NCBI RefSeq assembly: GCF_032884065.1
Contig: NC_088872.1
Span: forward strand, 11,226,609 to 11,290,608
Length of the DNA: 64,000 bases
Reading direction: 5' to 3'
DNA from: Artemia franciscana
Taxonomy: Eukaryota > Arthropoda > Branchiopoda > Anostraca > Artemiidae
Below are positions 37,084 through 50,400 of this stretch, piece after piece. Made by a program: the position numbers and the translations under genes. Each line of letters starts with the position of its first letter. Within the stretch, counting starts at the first letter, position 1. The notes below the pieces were generated by a model. It searched no databases. It had not been told where the DNA came from and saw nothing but the letters and a program-made list of their open reading frames with translations.

Positions 37084-37166
37084 TGACGTCAGACGACCAA
37101 CAACTTCATGACGACATGCAGCTCAACCCTTATAATGACGTCAGTCGACACACAAACATGACGTCA
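37084..37166. repeat. Three TGACGTCA palindromes in short direct repeats
   Basis: TGACGTCA occurs at 37084-37091, 37136-37143 and 37159-37166, the last two inside ATGACGTCAGTCGACA repeats. The octamer equals the CREB/ATF site, but here it sits in repeat DNA and a regulatory role is not implied. Confidence 0.7.
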
Positions 37167-37197
37167 GTCGACAGACCCACAGACAAACAACTTATTT

Positions 37198-38759
<1,562 letters not shown>

Positions 38760-40235
38760 AACAGCTCATATGGCGCTTGTGACGAGGTTGGAAGAGCCAA
38801 GAGCTCATATTGCACTTGTGATGAGGGTGGAATCTAAAATTAGACTCAGTACTAGAGTTATCGATTTCATCGTCCTTGCACGTCAAGAAGCACCAAACTC
38901 GCCAAAGCACTAGAAATCCCTCCAATTCCCCTAGAGATCAGATTCGGTCCACTTATGTCTATCACGTGTCTATAACTTGTGGTTCTTATCGAACTCGCCA
39001 AAGTACTAGAAATCCCCTCAACTCCCCCAAAAAGAGCAAATCCGGTCCTGTTATGTCAATCGCGTATCAATGACTTATGCTTATTCTTCCCATCAAGTTT
39101 CATCACGATCTCCGCACTCTAAGAGTTTTCCAAGCTTTTTGATTTCCATGATTTCTGTTCCCCCCCTCCACCCTCTATGTCTCGGATTGAAAATGAAGCA
39201 TCGGGGCATGAGATCTTCCTATATATCAAGTTTCATTAAGATCTGATCACCCATTCGTAAGGTAAACATACCTCCATTGTCAAAATTCTCCCTCCCTCCA
39301 GCCCCCTCCCGTGATGGTCGAATCGGGGAAACGACTGTTATCAAGTCAAATTGTGCTGGTCACTGACACATTTACCAATTTTCATCGTCCTAGCACGTCC
39401 AGGAGCACCGAACTCGTCAAAGTACTGGGAATCTACCCCCCCTCCAACTCCCCAATAGCCCCGATCCCGTCCGGTTATGTCAATTACGTATCTAGGACTT
39501 GTGTTTGTTCTTCCCACCAACTTTCATCCCGATTTCTCCACAGTAAGCGTTTTCAAAGATTTCCGGTTTCTCCCTCTAACTCCCCCCAATGTCACCGGGT
39601 CCAGTCGGGATATAAAATAAGAGCTCTGAGACTTGAGGTATTTCTAAATATCAAATTTTGTTATGATCTGATAACCCGTTCGTTATGTCAATCAAGTATC
39701 TAAGACTTTCGCTTATTCTTCTTACCAAGTATCATCACGATCTCTCCACTCTAAGGGTTTTCCAAGATTCCTGGTTTCCTCCTCAAACTTCCCCCAATGT
39801 CACCAGACCCTGTCAATATTTAAAATAAGAGCTCTGAGACAGGAGGTCTTTCTAAATATCGTATTTCATTAAGATCCAGTTACCACTTCATAAGTTAAAA
39901 ATACCTCACTTCTCTAATTTTTCCGATTTACCAAATTATGTCTCCCCCCACCAACTCCCCAAAGCGAGTGGATCCGGTGCGGCTATGTCAATTACGTATC
40001 TAGAACTTGTGCTTATTCTTTCCACCAAGTTCTCAATCTCTCCACTCTTAAGTGTTTCCCAAGATTTCAGGTTTACGCCTCCAACTCCCCCCAGTGTCAC
40101 TGGATTCGGTCGGGATTTAAAATAAGAGCTCTGAGACATGATATCCTTCTAAATATTATATTTCATTAAAATCCGAATCACCTGTTCGTAAGTTAAAAAT
40201 ACCTCATTTTTCCTAATTTTTCCGAGGATGTAGGT
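38760..40235 (-). repeat. Dispersed repeat family C, inverted copy
   Basis: In reverse this copy matches 59860-61860: units with TTTTTAACTTACGAACGGGT, GATCGGATC, ATGAAATTTGAT, TAGAGCTCTTATTTTAAATC, CCGACCGGATC, AGACTTGGAAAACACTTAGAG and GTCCTAGATACGTAATTGAC. The units repeat about every 290-300 bp. Its left end has the CTCATATGGCGCTTGTGACG and GAAGAGCCAAGAGCTCATAT units also seen at 61670-61860. It ends close to family A copy d. Confidence 0.75.
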
Positions 40236-40259
40236 GCGGTCTCGATACACGGAACCAAT

Positions 40260-41985
40260 TATCAAACAGTTCGTGGTAACGAACTGTAGTAAGGAGCGAC
40301 CCGGCTCAATAGTAACCAAAACTCTAAAAAATGGAATTCTGATACCAATAGTTACATCAAAAGAATCGCATTTTAATGCTGGTTTTAAATATATAAGTTT
40401 CATCAAGTTTAGTTTTACCCATCAAAAGTTACGAGCCTGAGAAAATTTGCGTTATTTTAGAAAATAGGGGGAAACGCCCCCTAAAAGTCATAGAATCTTA
40501 ACGAAAATGACACCATCAGATTCAGCGTATCAGAGAACCCTACTGTAGAAGTTTCAAGCGCCTATCTACAAAAATGTGGAATTTTGCATTTTTTGCCAGA
40601 AGGCAGATCACGGATGCGTGTTTATTTGTTTTTTTGTTTTTTTGTTTTGTTTTTTTTTCTTTTTCCCAGGGGTGATCGTATCGACCCAGTTGTCCTAGAA
40701 TGTTGCAAGAGGGCTCATTCTAACGGAAATGAAAAGTTCTAGTGCCCTTTTTAAGTGACCAAAAAAATTGGAGGGCAACTAGGCCCCCTCCCACGCTAAT
40801 TATTTTCCAAAAGTCAACGGATCAAAATTCTGAGATAGCCATTTTATTCAGCGTAGTCGAAAAACCCTATAACTATGTCTTTGGGGACGACTTACTCCCC
40901 CACAGTCCCCGTGGGAGGGGCAACAAGTTACAAACTTTGACCTGTGCTTACATATAGTAATGGTTATTGGGAAGTATACAGGCGTTTTCAGGAGGATTTT
41001 TTTGGTTTGGGGGAGGGGTTGAGAAGAGGGGGATATGCTGGGGGAACTTTCCTTAGAGAATTTGTAATGGGAGAAGAAAATTTCCATGAAGGGAGAGCAG
41101 GATATAGGCTACTAGCATTATTGAAAAAAAAAAATTAAAAAATAAAAGTGAAAAAGCTTTTTCAGCTGGAAGTAAGGAACAGCAATAAAACTTAAAACAA
41201 ACAGAAATTATTACCCATATGAGGGGCTCACCTCCTTCTAATACCTCGCTCTTTACGCTAAAGTATTTTCAGTAATTTCAACTACTTATTCTACGGCTTT
41301 TGTGATTCAGGGGGTCATTCTTAATGAATTGGGATAAAATTTAAGCTTTAGTGTAAAGAGCGAGGTACTGACGATGGGGCGAATCCCCTCATATATGTAA
41401 TAAAAACATGAGAATACAAAAGTTCTTTACGTAAGCTAATTTATAAGTTACGTAAATCTTTTACCAATAAAAAGATTCGTAAAAAATTAAAAGTTCTAGT
41501 TGCCTTTTTAATTAACCAAAAAATCGGGGGGCAACTAGGTTTCGTCCCCCGCTCTTTTTTTCTCAAAATCATTCGATCAAAATTATGAGAAAGCCATTAA
41601 GCCAAAAAAAAAATATGTAAATTTCGTTTTGATTATTCCTCTGCGGAGAGCCAAAATAAAAAAATGCATTGATTCAAAAACGTTCAGAAATTAAATAAAA
41701 AAAACAAGTTTTTTTAACTGAAAGTAAGGAGCGACATTAAAACTTGAAACGCACAGAAATTACTTCGTATATGAAAGAAGCTGCTTCCTCATCAACGCCC
41801 GCTCTTTACGCTAAAGTTTTTTACTGTTTTAAAAAGAAGAATTGAGAGAAAGAGTCAAACTTTAGCGTAAAGAGCGGGGCGTTGATGAGGAAGCAGCCTC
41901 TTTCATATACGAAGTAATTTCTTTGCGTTTTAAGTTTTAATGTCGCTCCTTACTTTCAGTTAAAAAACTTGTTTTTTTATTTAAT
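40260..41985 (+). mobile_element. Repeat family A, copy d (full length)
   Basis: Begins ATCAAACAGTTCGTGGTAAC with the CAGTTCGT/ACGAACTG hairpin, then GTAAGGAGCGACCCGG. The inner hairpin pair is 41240-41263 and 41346-41367. A second GTAAGG word precedes it near 41171. The palindrome is 41690-41985; its arms differ only slightly, one being a missing C in CGCCCG. It ends AAACTTGTTTTTTTATTTAAT. There is no protein-coding content. This is the best reference copy in the window, about 1,725 bp. Confidence 0.9.
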
Positions 41986-42639
41986 AGTTATTAGAGGCAA
42001 AATGTTTGACAGCAGACATAGCATGAGGCTAGAATCTATGGTTCAATCGAAGAAGTTTTGATTCTGTGTTCCATGTTTTGCGTACTTTTCATTGACTTCT
42101 TAAAGAGAAGAGTTCTCAGACATTTTGTGGTCAAAGTTGGGCAAATAAGGCTTCTTGCTTCTCTGTGCAGTTATGAATAAGCCCGGTCCTTTTTATTTCT
42201 TGGGAAAATAGATAATATTTAAAACAGTTGGCATAAAATCAAAATGCTTGTCACTGTTGTTCAGAAAAAAACGGAGAAAAATGCTTAGATGATAACAGTT
42301 AATCTTTTTCTCTTTTCTGGTCTGTGCTTTGGAAGAAACATAACATCCTTTAAAAAAAAAAGAAAATTAATAAGTCATATGTGTATAATCAGTCTTGTAC
42401 TGCTGAATAATTAAATGTTATTCTAATAAAATAAACAAAGGGAAAACAGTTTTTCGGAAGAATGCTCTTAATTCCTTAGTTAGCTCCAGGAAACATGTCT
42501 GCTAAACTTTTTTAATTCAATCTTCGTTTAAGTTTATTTTAGTTGGGGACTAAAGAAGAAAAACATTAGAGGCCCTTTTTTTATTATGACACCCCAAACT
42601 CATAGCATAAGCCGAGTGGTTTGGACTTGTAATACTGTG
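41986..42639. other. Unassigned, no gene seen
   Basis: No supported feature. Confidence 0.4.
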
Positions 42640-43480
42640 TCCATTAGGGCAACTGGGATGCCGTAGTAGCAATAGTAGCATTAACATATTGCCTTTTGGC
42701 CAGTAGAAGATCCCTCTCATCAAGTCCTGGAAGTTTCAACTTAATACAATTAGCAATTGCTATGGCACTACTTATATGACATTTTGCTAACCTGTATGTT
42801 CATATACTTTTTGAAATTTCCATCATAATGATCTTAGCCATATAAATAGTTGCAATAGAAGTAGTAGTAGTAGATGTAGCAGTATTAGTAGTAGCGTACA
42901 CGTATCGCCTTTTGGTTAGATGGCTTCCCCTTCAAGTATTCTCTGAAAGTTCCAACTTTATACCCAATTTATTCTTGAGATACGCTCTTTTGGCAATGTA
43001 CATGCACTAAGCGTCTTTTGATTTTGTTCGAATTTCTCTTCAATACTATAGATGGAGTAGTGTGGTAGTAGTAATGGTGAAAGTTGTATTAACAGTGGTA
43101 GCATGCAAACATTGCATCTTTGATCGTTTCCCTTGTCATATCCTGAAAGTTCTAAATTAATAATCTCAGTCATTCCTGAGTTATGCCCTTTTGACAATCT
43201 GTATACGTATAACGTGTTTTGATATAGTTCAACACTCCACTCTACATTCTCTGAAAAGCTGACTGTTCTTCTTTTTAAAAAGTAAAGTTCAAATATGCAT
43301 ACCTGATTCAATAACATATACTATATGTAAACAATGAGTGAATTCCTTAACTTACAGCCCTTGCTCTGAGGACTGTGGGGAGGTTGACATCAAGACATAA
43401 TCAATGAACTTTTCAAAATTTGTGAAGAAAATAGCTCTGTTAAAATTTTGACTTGATGTGTTTCGGGGAATGATAGACGT
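42640..43480 (-). repeat. Families E and B joined, inverted copy
   Basis: 43320-43480 in reverse has the last family B unit (TAATTATGTCTTGATGTCAA-like, CCACAGTCCTCAGAGCAAGG, GCTGTAAGTTAAGGAATTCA, CATTGTTTACATA). 42640-43315 in reverse is family E (TTTGAACTTTACTTTTTAAA, GAGTGGAGTGTTGAAC, then CTACTACTACTTCTATTGC). Compared with 14400-15600 it lacks a block of about 260 bp at the junction. The 119-codon frame at 43317-42958 is part of the repeat. Confidence 0.65.
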
Positions 43481-43642
43481 GGGGGGTGTGTGGTTACATA
43501 AGAGTGGACTAAGTCAAATGGATCCGTATACATACTACCACTTGTGAGAGTATTAAATGGGTCCCCTAACTCAGCCCTAAAAACATAAATATTGCGCAAA
43601 GCAGAATCGGCTAAATAAAAATAAGGTAAAACAGGGAGTGAA

Positions 43643-45600
43643 TCACTTCCACGTTGTCCTACTCCCCCTCATCATTGTCACTTTGCGGGGTGGTAACTTC
43701 TCGAACTCGCTTGCTGGTAGTTGGTCAAGCCATTCATAGTCCTTATCGAGACTGAGATCCCTCACAAACGAATCTAAATCAAAGATAGGGGTCTATATTA
43801 ACCGGATTCACCCGCATAAACTCCCCCTCACCTTCACTTTTCTCTGGGACCTGTTTCAAGTCCAGTAATGACTCGATATTCTCATAGAGGTTGTAGGCCT
43901 CTTGAAATGTTGTTATGTGAACCTAAAAAATAATAAGAGCTTATTAGCCCATTGAAACACTTGATTTCATCCTGAAAGAAAAAATTATATTTGTCTGAAA
44001 AAGAATACAATATTAGTCTGAAAATGTTTTAGGGATGCGCTTGCTTATACCTAAGAGTGTGCGTTCAGAGCTAGAAGGACCTCTCTACCACCTAAAAAGA
44101 TGTAATGACCAGAAAGTATATCATACATGGACCCCCAGAAAGATACGACGGATGTGTTGAGACCCTGCTACTACCTACTGCTGTAAAGATCAGAAATTAT
44201 TCCACACAGGACCCCCCGAAGTTAGCTTTCCCATCCATAGACACCCTACTACGAGCAAAGAATTTAAAAGCCAGAAATTACAAAATGCACCATGGCAAAT
44301 TGTTCCCCTCTTTACACTTCAGCTATTATAATGTTCTAAAGAGTCTTAAAACACATACGGACGGGGTGTTGGTTTACATTTTTGTTGTTTGCTCTAGTGT
44401 GCTCCCAAACAAATCCACCAACAAATCCTCGATTCACTCCTGTTCGTTATTGACGGCGTGGAAAAAGAGTGACAATTATCCCCTTGAAGCATTTATGATT
44501 TTAAGCTCTGAAAAAGGATTTATATTAAGCTGAAAAATAGAATTCTTTTTTCTAGGACTTGAGGACTAGGATCCTTAACTCCACTTTTTAGAGGCATAGC
44601 CTCCTTCTAAAAGTAAAACGCTACTAAAATACTGTTCGGTAATTCACATAGATAGGCTTCTTTGAAAAATAACGGCCGAAATTTCTAGCTAATTATACCA
44701 TTTTAAAGCAGGATTGGTCAACAAAAATGTTTCTGGATGAAGCACCTTATTTTCAAAACGGTACTAATCGCTAGAATAATGGATTCACCATAGTGAAATA
44801 TGTCAAGTTTCTAGCGTTAGAGCATGATGAAAAGTCCATTTCCTTTTGGACCAAGGAGCTCTTCAAAAACTATGAGGAGGGATCCTGTATTAGGATGAAT
44901 AGAATATACATTAGGTAGAAAAAATGAAAAGTTTTTACCACCAATATAAGCTTTTCGACCAATATCAAATAATTTTACTTACGTAAGAATTGCCATCTCC
45001 ATCTTGTATTTTAGGCTTACAAGGGCAGGCAACTTCATTGTCATCGGTCTGGGGAAACCTAAAAGGGGTGGCAACTCCATCTTCACCAACCGTAGGCGGC
45101 AAAAGTCTTGACGACGCCGCAGCTTCTCTGCCTTGGGTATTGGGAGCTGAAGGGGTAGCATTTTCGCCCTGTAATGGGACTGCATCTTGGCGTTCGGCAC
45201 GTGCGGGTCAGCTTTCGTCTTCGCCCTCTTACTGGGAGATTCATCTCAGAATTTGTCCTAGAAGAAATACAATTTTAGTTTTTCATAAATTTAAAAAAAT
45301 ACATCTTATTTTCAACATGCCCCTGCTTAAATTTAACTCTCCCATATTGTGTCTCCGCTATTGTGACCCATCCCTTCCATATCAGCGTTAGAAACATCTC
45401 CCCTTCTCCAAATTAAATTGTTAATTTTTGAAGTTGTTTTCACGCCCCACGACGACAAAAGAAACTTACTTGTTAAAAGAATAAGTCCTTCTGATGTCAG
45501 AGAATTTTAGTGCATCAATTCCAGGCCAAGGATTTGAAATCCAGACCGCAATGCAACAATCAATTGAGAATACAGAGCTTCGGTTAGACCCGAGTACACC
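43643..45600 (-). pseudogene. Decayed gene with three splice-bounded exons, unrecognised
   Basis: Three minus-strand exons fit together. Exon i (about 45600-45470) reads SIDCCIAVWISNPWPGIDAL then KFSDIRRTYSFN and ends CAA|GTAAGT. Exon ii (45257-44983) follows a strong acceptor (TGTATTTCTTCTAG). It starts in phase with exon i (TNSEMNLP), has basic SPSKRAKTKADPHVP in another frame, then RQDAVPLQGENATPSAPN ... KPKIQDGDGNSY in a third, ending TAC|GTAAGT. Exon iii (43922-43643) follows TTATTTTTTAG, continues in phase as VHITTFQEAYNLYENIESLL, shifts frame near 43785, then reads SFVRDLSLDKDYEWLDQLPA and ends RTTWK with TGA at 43643-43645. Phases agree at both introns, so the exon model is sound, but at least two frameshifts in exon ii and one in exon iii break the gene. 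It resembles no family that I can name; a domesticated-transposase tail is one thought. The 5' side is cut by a family A insertion at 45611. Confidence 0.6.
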
Positions 45601-45610
45601 GATTCGCAGT

Positions 45611-46438
45611 TATCAAACAGTTCGTGGTAACGAACTGTAGTAAGGAGTGATCCGGCTCAATAGTAACCAAAACTCTAAAAAATTGAATTTTGATATCAAT
45701 AGCTACATCAAATGAATAGCATTTTAATGCTGATTTTAAATATATAAGTTTGATCAAGTTTAGTCTTAGCCATCAAAAGTTACGAGCCTGAGAAAATTTG
45801 CCTTATTTAGGAAAATAGGGGGAAACACCCCCCAAAAGTCGTAGGATCTTAACGAAAATGACACCATCAGATTCAGAGTATCAGAGAACCCTACTGTAGA
45901 AGTTTCAAGCTCCTATCTACAAAAATGTGGAATTTTGCATTTTTTGCCAGAAGACACATCACGGGTGCGTGTTTATTTGTTTTTTTTTTTTTGTTTTTTT
46001 TCCCAGGGGTCATCGTATCGACCAAGTGGTCCTAGAATGTCGCAAGAGGGCTCATTCTAACGGAAATGAAAAGTTCTAGTGCCCTTTTTAAGTGACCAAA
46101 AAAATTGGAGGGCATCTAGGCCCCCTCCTACGCTCATTTTTTCCCAAAGTCAACGGATCAAAATTTTGAGATAACCATTTTGTTCAGCATAGTCGAAAAT
46201 CATAATAACTATGTATTTGGGGATGACTTACTCCCCCACAGTCCCTGGGGGAGGGGCTGCAAGTTACAAACTTCAACCAGTGTTTACATATAATAATGGT
46301 TATTGGGAAGTGTACAGACGTTTTCAGGGGGATTTTTTTGGTTTTGGGGGTAGGGTTGAGGAAGGGGGCTATGTGGGAGGATCTTTCCTTGGAGAAATAT
46401 GCCATGGGGGGAAAAATTCAATGAAAAGGGCGCAGGAC
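45611..46438 (+). mobile_element. Repeat family A, left-half copy
   Basis: Starts TATCAAACAGTTCGTGGTAA with the start hairpin and follows the family to GAAAAGGGCGCAGGA, where it stops. The palindromic half is absent. It lies directly upstream (minus sense) of the decayed gene's first visible exon. Confidence 0.85.
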
Positions 46439-46771
46439 GAATCTGATCACGTTAGAAAAAAAACGTCAAATTCAGAGCTTAATATACAATGCTGGGTGTT
46501 CGGAGCCTCTCCATTATGGAGTATAATTTGAAAATAACACAACTATACGAGCGATAAAACATATATACCACAACCATAACTCAACTAACGAAAGAACTGC
46601 TAAGAGATAACACAACTATAAAGCGAAAACAGGTGAAAACTAACGGGAAAATAAACGAACTAAGAGGTGGAAGGGGCCCAGAGAAAAAATATAATCCTTT
46701 TTCAATTTTGAGCCTAACTTCCGCAAAGGAGTAATAATGTCAGAAGCCCCGAAATACCGAATTATTTTCTT
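46439..46771. other. Spacer between two family A copies
   Basis: No gene or repeat identified. Confidence 0.4.
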
Positions 46772-48513
46772 TTCAAACAGTTCGTGGTAAAGAACTGTAG
46801 TAAGGGGCGACCCGGCTCGATAGTACACGGAACTCTAAAAAACGAAATTTTGATGCTAAAAGATACATCAAAAGAATCTAATTTTCACGCTGATTCTAAA
46901 TATATAAGTTTCAATTAATTTAGTCGTTGTCATCAAAAGTTACGAGCCTGAGAAAATTTGCCCTATTTTGGAAAAAAGGGGGAAACATCCCCTAGAAGTC
47001 ATAGAATCTTAACGAAAATCACACTATCGCATTCGGCATATCAGAGAACTCCATAGCAAAAATTTCAAGCTCCTATCTAAAAAATGTGGAATTTCATATT
47101 TTTTGCCAGAAGACAAATCACGGGTGCGTGTTTATTTGTTTGTTTGTTGTTTTTTTTTCCCCAGGGGTCATCGTATCGACCAGGTGGTCTTAGAGTGTCG
47201 CAAGAGGGCTCATTCTTACGGAAATGAAAAGTTCTAGTGCCCTTTTTAAGTGATAAAAAAATTGGAGGGCAAATAGGCCCCCTCCCACGCTAATTTTTTC
47301 CAAAAGTCAACAGATTAAAATTTTAAGATAGCCATTTTGTTCCGCATAGTCGAAGACCATAGTAACTATGTCCTTTGGAATGACTTACTCCCCCACAATC
47401 CCTGGGGGAGGGGCTGCAAGTTACAAACTTTGACCAGTGCTTCCATATAGTAATGGTTATTGGGAAGTGTACAGACGTTTTCATGGGGATTTTTTGGTTT
47501 GGGGGGTGGGGTTGATGGGAGAGGGCTTTGTGGGAGGATCTTTCTTTTGAGGAATATGTCATGGGGGAAGAAAAATTCAATGAAAAGGGCGCAGGATTTT
47601 CTAGCATTACTATAAAAAAAACAATGAAAAAATAAACATGAAAACGTTTTTTCAAATGAAAGTAAGGAATAGCATTGAAATTTAAAACGAACAGAGATTA
47701 TTACGCATGTGAGGGGTTCTAAAAATACTTTAGCATAAAGAGCGAGGTATTTAGGAGGAGATAAATACCTCGCTCTTTATGCTAAAATATTTTTAGTAAT
47801 TTCAACTATTTATTCTACGGCCTTTTTGATTCAGGGGTCATTCTTAAAGAATTGGGGCAAAACTTACGATTTAGTGTAAAGAGCGAGGTATTAACGAGGG
47901 TACAAACCCCCTCGTACACATAATAAAAATATAAGAATATAAAAGTTTGTTACGTAAGTTAATTCTTAAGTTACGTATATTTTTTACTAATAAAAACGTT
48001 CGTTGAAAATTAAAAGTTCTAGTAGCCTTTTTAAGTAACCGAAAAATTCGAGGGCAGCTAGGCCTCCTTCCCCACCCCTTATTTCTCAAAATCGTCTGAT
48101 CAAAACTAAGAGAAAGCCATTTAGCCAAAAAAAAAATTACACTAATTTCAATTCAATAATTCGTGTGCGGAGAGCCAAAATCAAACATGCATTAATTCAA
48201 AAACGTTCAGAAATTAAATAAAAAAAACCAGTTTTTTTATCTGAAAGTAAGGAGCGACATTAAAACTTAAAAAGAAACGAAAATAACTTCGTATATGAAA
48301 TGGGTTGTCCCCTCCGCAGTCCCTCGCTCTTTACGCTAAAGTTTGACTCTTTGCCACAATTCTACCTTTTAAAACAATTAAAAACTTTAGCGTAAAGAGC
48401 GAGGGACTGCGGAGGGGACAACCCATTTCATATACGAAGTTATTTTCGTTTCATTTTAAGTTTTAATGTCGCTCCTTACTTTCAGATAAAAAAACTAGTT
48501 TTTTTTATTTAAT
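46772..48513 (+). mobile_element. Repeat family A, copy e (inverted loop)
   Basis: Starts TCAAACAGTTCGTGGTAAAG; one stem base differs. The palindrome is 48213-48513 with arms that match each other almost completely over the inner half, including private sequence (GGGTTGTCCCCTCCGCAGTC and its complement; ATCTGAAAG/CTTTCAGAT; AACGAAAATAACTTCG and its complement). The 43-nt loop, 48342-48384, reads TTTGACTCTTTGCCACAATT onward, the reverse complement of the loop in the other plus-oriented copies. A further inverted duplication of about 33 bp sits at 47720-47753/47762-47795. Confidence 0.9.
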
Positions 48514-49689
48514 TTCCTTAGAGGATGATAAAATATGCCTGCTATATGCTTCAAAATACCTTCTTAGGACATACTTTAGTCTGTAAACCCAGCTCTGAAA
48601 GTCCTTATCTTTTCCCCAACGTAACCCCTTTTCAACAAAGCAATAAGTAGCTAATCTAGAATTTTACCGATTTTGTTGATTTTAGGGGGATTTAGGGCAC
48701 TTTGTTTACAAAAGGCAACTTTTTTATGAGAAACATGTATAATAATTGGACAAAGCTAGAGGAAAAAGCCAAACAATCAGCATACATTCAGTTTGTAGCC
48801 TAGGGTTGCTTCTGGTCCTTTTAAGGAGGGTGGGTTTTTCTTAAAATGATTCATTATTATAGTCAAAATGTTCCTTGTTTACCTTTCTGTTCATTTACTA
48901 TTGGGAGAAATATTACCCGCACCTTCATTTAACGCATATATAAGTTATATTTATTGAACCATTTCACGCAAAAAATCCATTTGTTTCACCATAGAATGCA
49001 GCTGTTATAAAAGTGCCCGTTTTTCGGTAATTAACTAACAAATAATAAGTTGTTCGCCCTCCTTAGTGAATAGATTTTGACATCTTGAAATGAAACTAGC
49101 AAAAAATTTAGCTCAACCCTATAAAAATCAGGGGTCTAGTGTAAATATAACTTGCCTTTTTACATCATTTTACGCAAAGATTTAACTAGTTAAAGTCGTC
49201 AATTTTGCAGACGAATGACTCAGCTTTTGGGATCTTTTGAACATATCCGTTTTCAAATTCCAGTTTTATCTTCAAAGTCTAATACAAGATTAATGAAATT
49301 TCCATTCTAGCTCCTGGTTTTATACCCCCCGGGTTCAATCGAAAATTACTTGGTCGTGCTAGAAGAACAGTGGATTGCGTGACGCTTCTGTTCCTGGAAA
49401 TAGCGGATCGCTCTTTTTTGGTCCTGATAGTAAAATAACATGCCATTTCTGCTAGAAAATTAATAGACGCCTATACTGTTTAAGCGTTCTGCTCATAAAA
49501 ATGACGGAAACTCCCTTGCTTGTAGATAGCAAAAGGCTATGTGTGTGTGAAGCATAAAAACATTAGGCTATGATCAGTTTGGGCCATGTCCTTACTTTAG
49601 GGGTCCTGAAAGTTTTTTCCTGGCTCTCTTGTGGTTTTTTAAACAAACAAAGAAACTATGATGTAATATCTACGTTTGTATCTTGACTA
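48514..49689. other. Unassigned stretch, no gene seen
   Basis: No frame over 60 codons with a motif, no RNA or repeat boundary seen. Confidence 0.4.
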
Positions 49690-49945
49690 GTGGACTTTAA
49701 TAAATTCCATTACGTAACAAGCATCTACATCTTGAAATAAACAATACCCTATTGCGTAACAATCAAAGAAATCACTTGTAGTAATCACCCCCTATTACAC
49801 AACAAGCAAAGAAATGCTCAAGTAAACAATACCCTATTACGTAACAAGCAAAGAAATACTGAAGTAAACAATACCCTATTACGTAATAAGCATCTGTATC
49901 TTTTAGGAAATACTCCCTATTACTTAACAAGTGCCTGCGTCATAA
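49690..49945 (+). repeat. Minisatellite, about 45-50-bp units
   Basis: Five irregular units around CCCTATTACGTAACAAGCAA, separated by AGAAATACTGAAGTAAACAA-like sequence; the outer units are more diverged. Confidence 0.8.
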
Positions 49946-50089
49946 AGAAAATTAATAGCACCTGTGTCCTGAAAAAGTTTATAAGAAATTTTTCGGGACT
50001 GGGATTCGAAGGGGGTACTGGCAACTTAAAGCTATTGAGGGTATACTACTTGTATTCAACCTCAGCAAGCAGAGCTGTATTGTATAGTA

Positions 50090-50400
50090 CGTAGAGACCA
50101 AGCAGTCTCGGTTTTCTTCCCAAGCAGCCAAGCGTACCCTACGATGGTTTGGACGCCTACTTTGAATGCTCATCCACTTACCCGCTAAGCCGATCTTTGA
50201 CTCTTAACCTATGAATTCTGGTTGGAAATGACCTCACGGCCGACCGAAGTAACGATGATCTGACAGCACAACCGACCTCCTGGCAATTGGCAAACACAAG
50301 ACCGAGCGAAGCGCAAACGCCCGCAAGGGACCGAAGCGGATGGAGGAGGCAGATATCACTCTACCCTGAGCAGCGCCCGGCAAGATACCTAAGTAACGAT
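50090..50400 (+). pseudogene. LINE C-terminal fragment, endonuclease/RT type
   Basis: One plus frame reads AKRTLRWFGRLL*MLIHLPA then MNSGWK*PHGRPK. After a frameshift, another reads PSEAQTPARDRSGWRRQISL. In order these are 'RWfGHllRMp..RLP', 'WkRPRGRPk.RW.D' and 'A.dR..Wr', the tail of the same broad LINE protein group as at 8.3 and 10.2 kb, but a different subfamily. Stops and the frameshift make it dead. Confidence 0.65.

Noticed and set aside
37084-37166. TGACGTCA sites as CREB-type enhancers
   Set aside because: They are in repeat DNA beside a microsatellite with no gene nearby.
42958-43317. 119-codon minus frame
   Set aside because: It runs through family E; the matching copy at 14.8 kb is not open in the same way.
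44105-44533. 142-codon plus frame
   Set aside because: It lies within the intron of the decayed minus-strand gene and is made of about 85-bp imperfect repeats (CAGAAATTA ... GGACCCCC); no motif or start context supports a gene.
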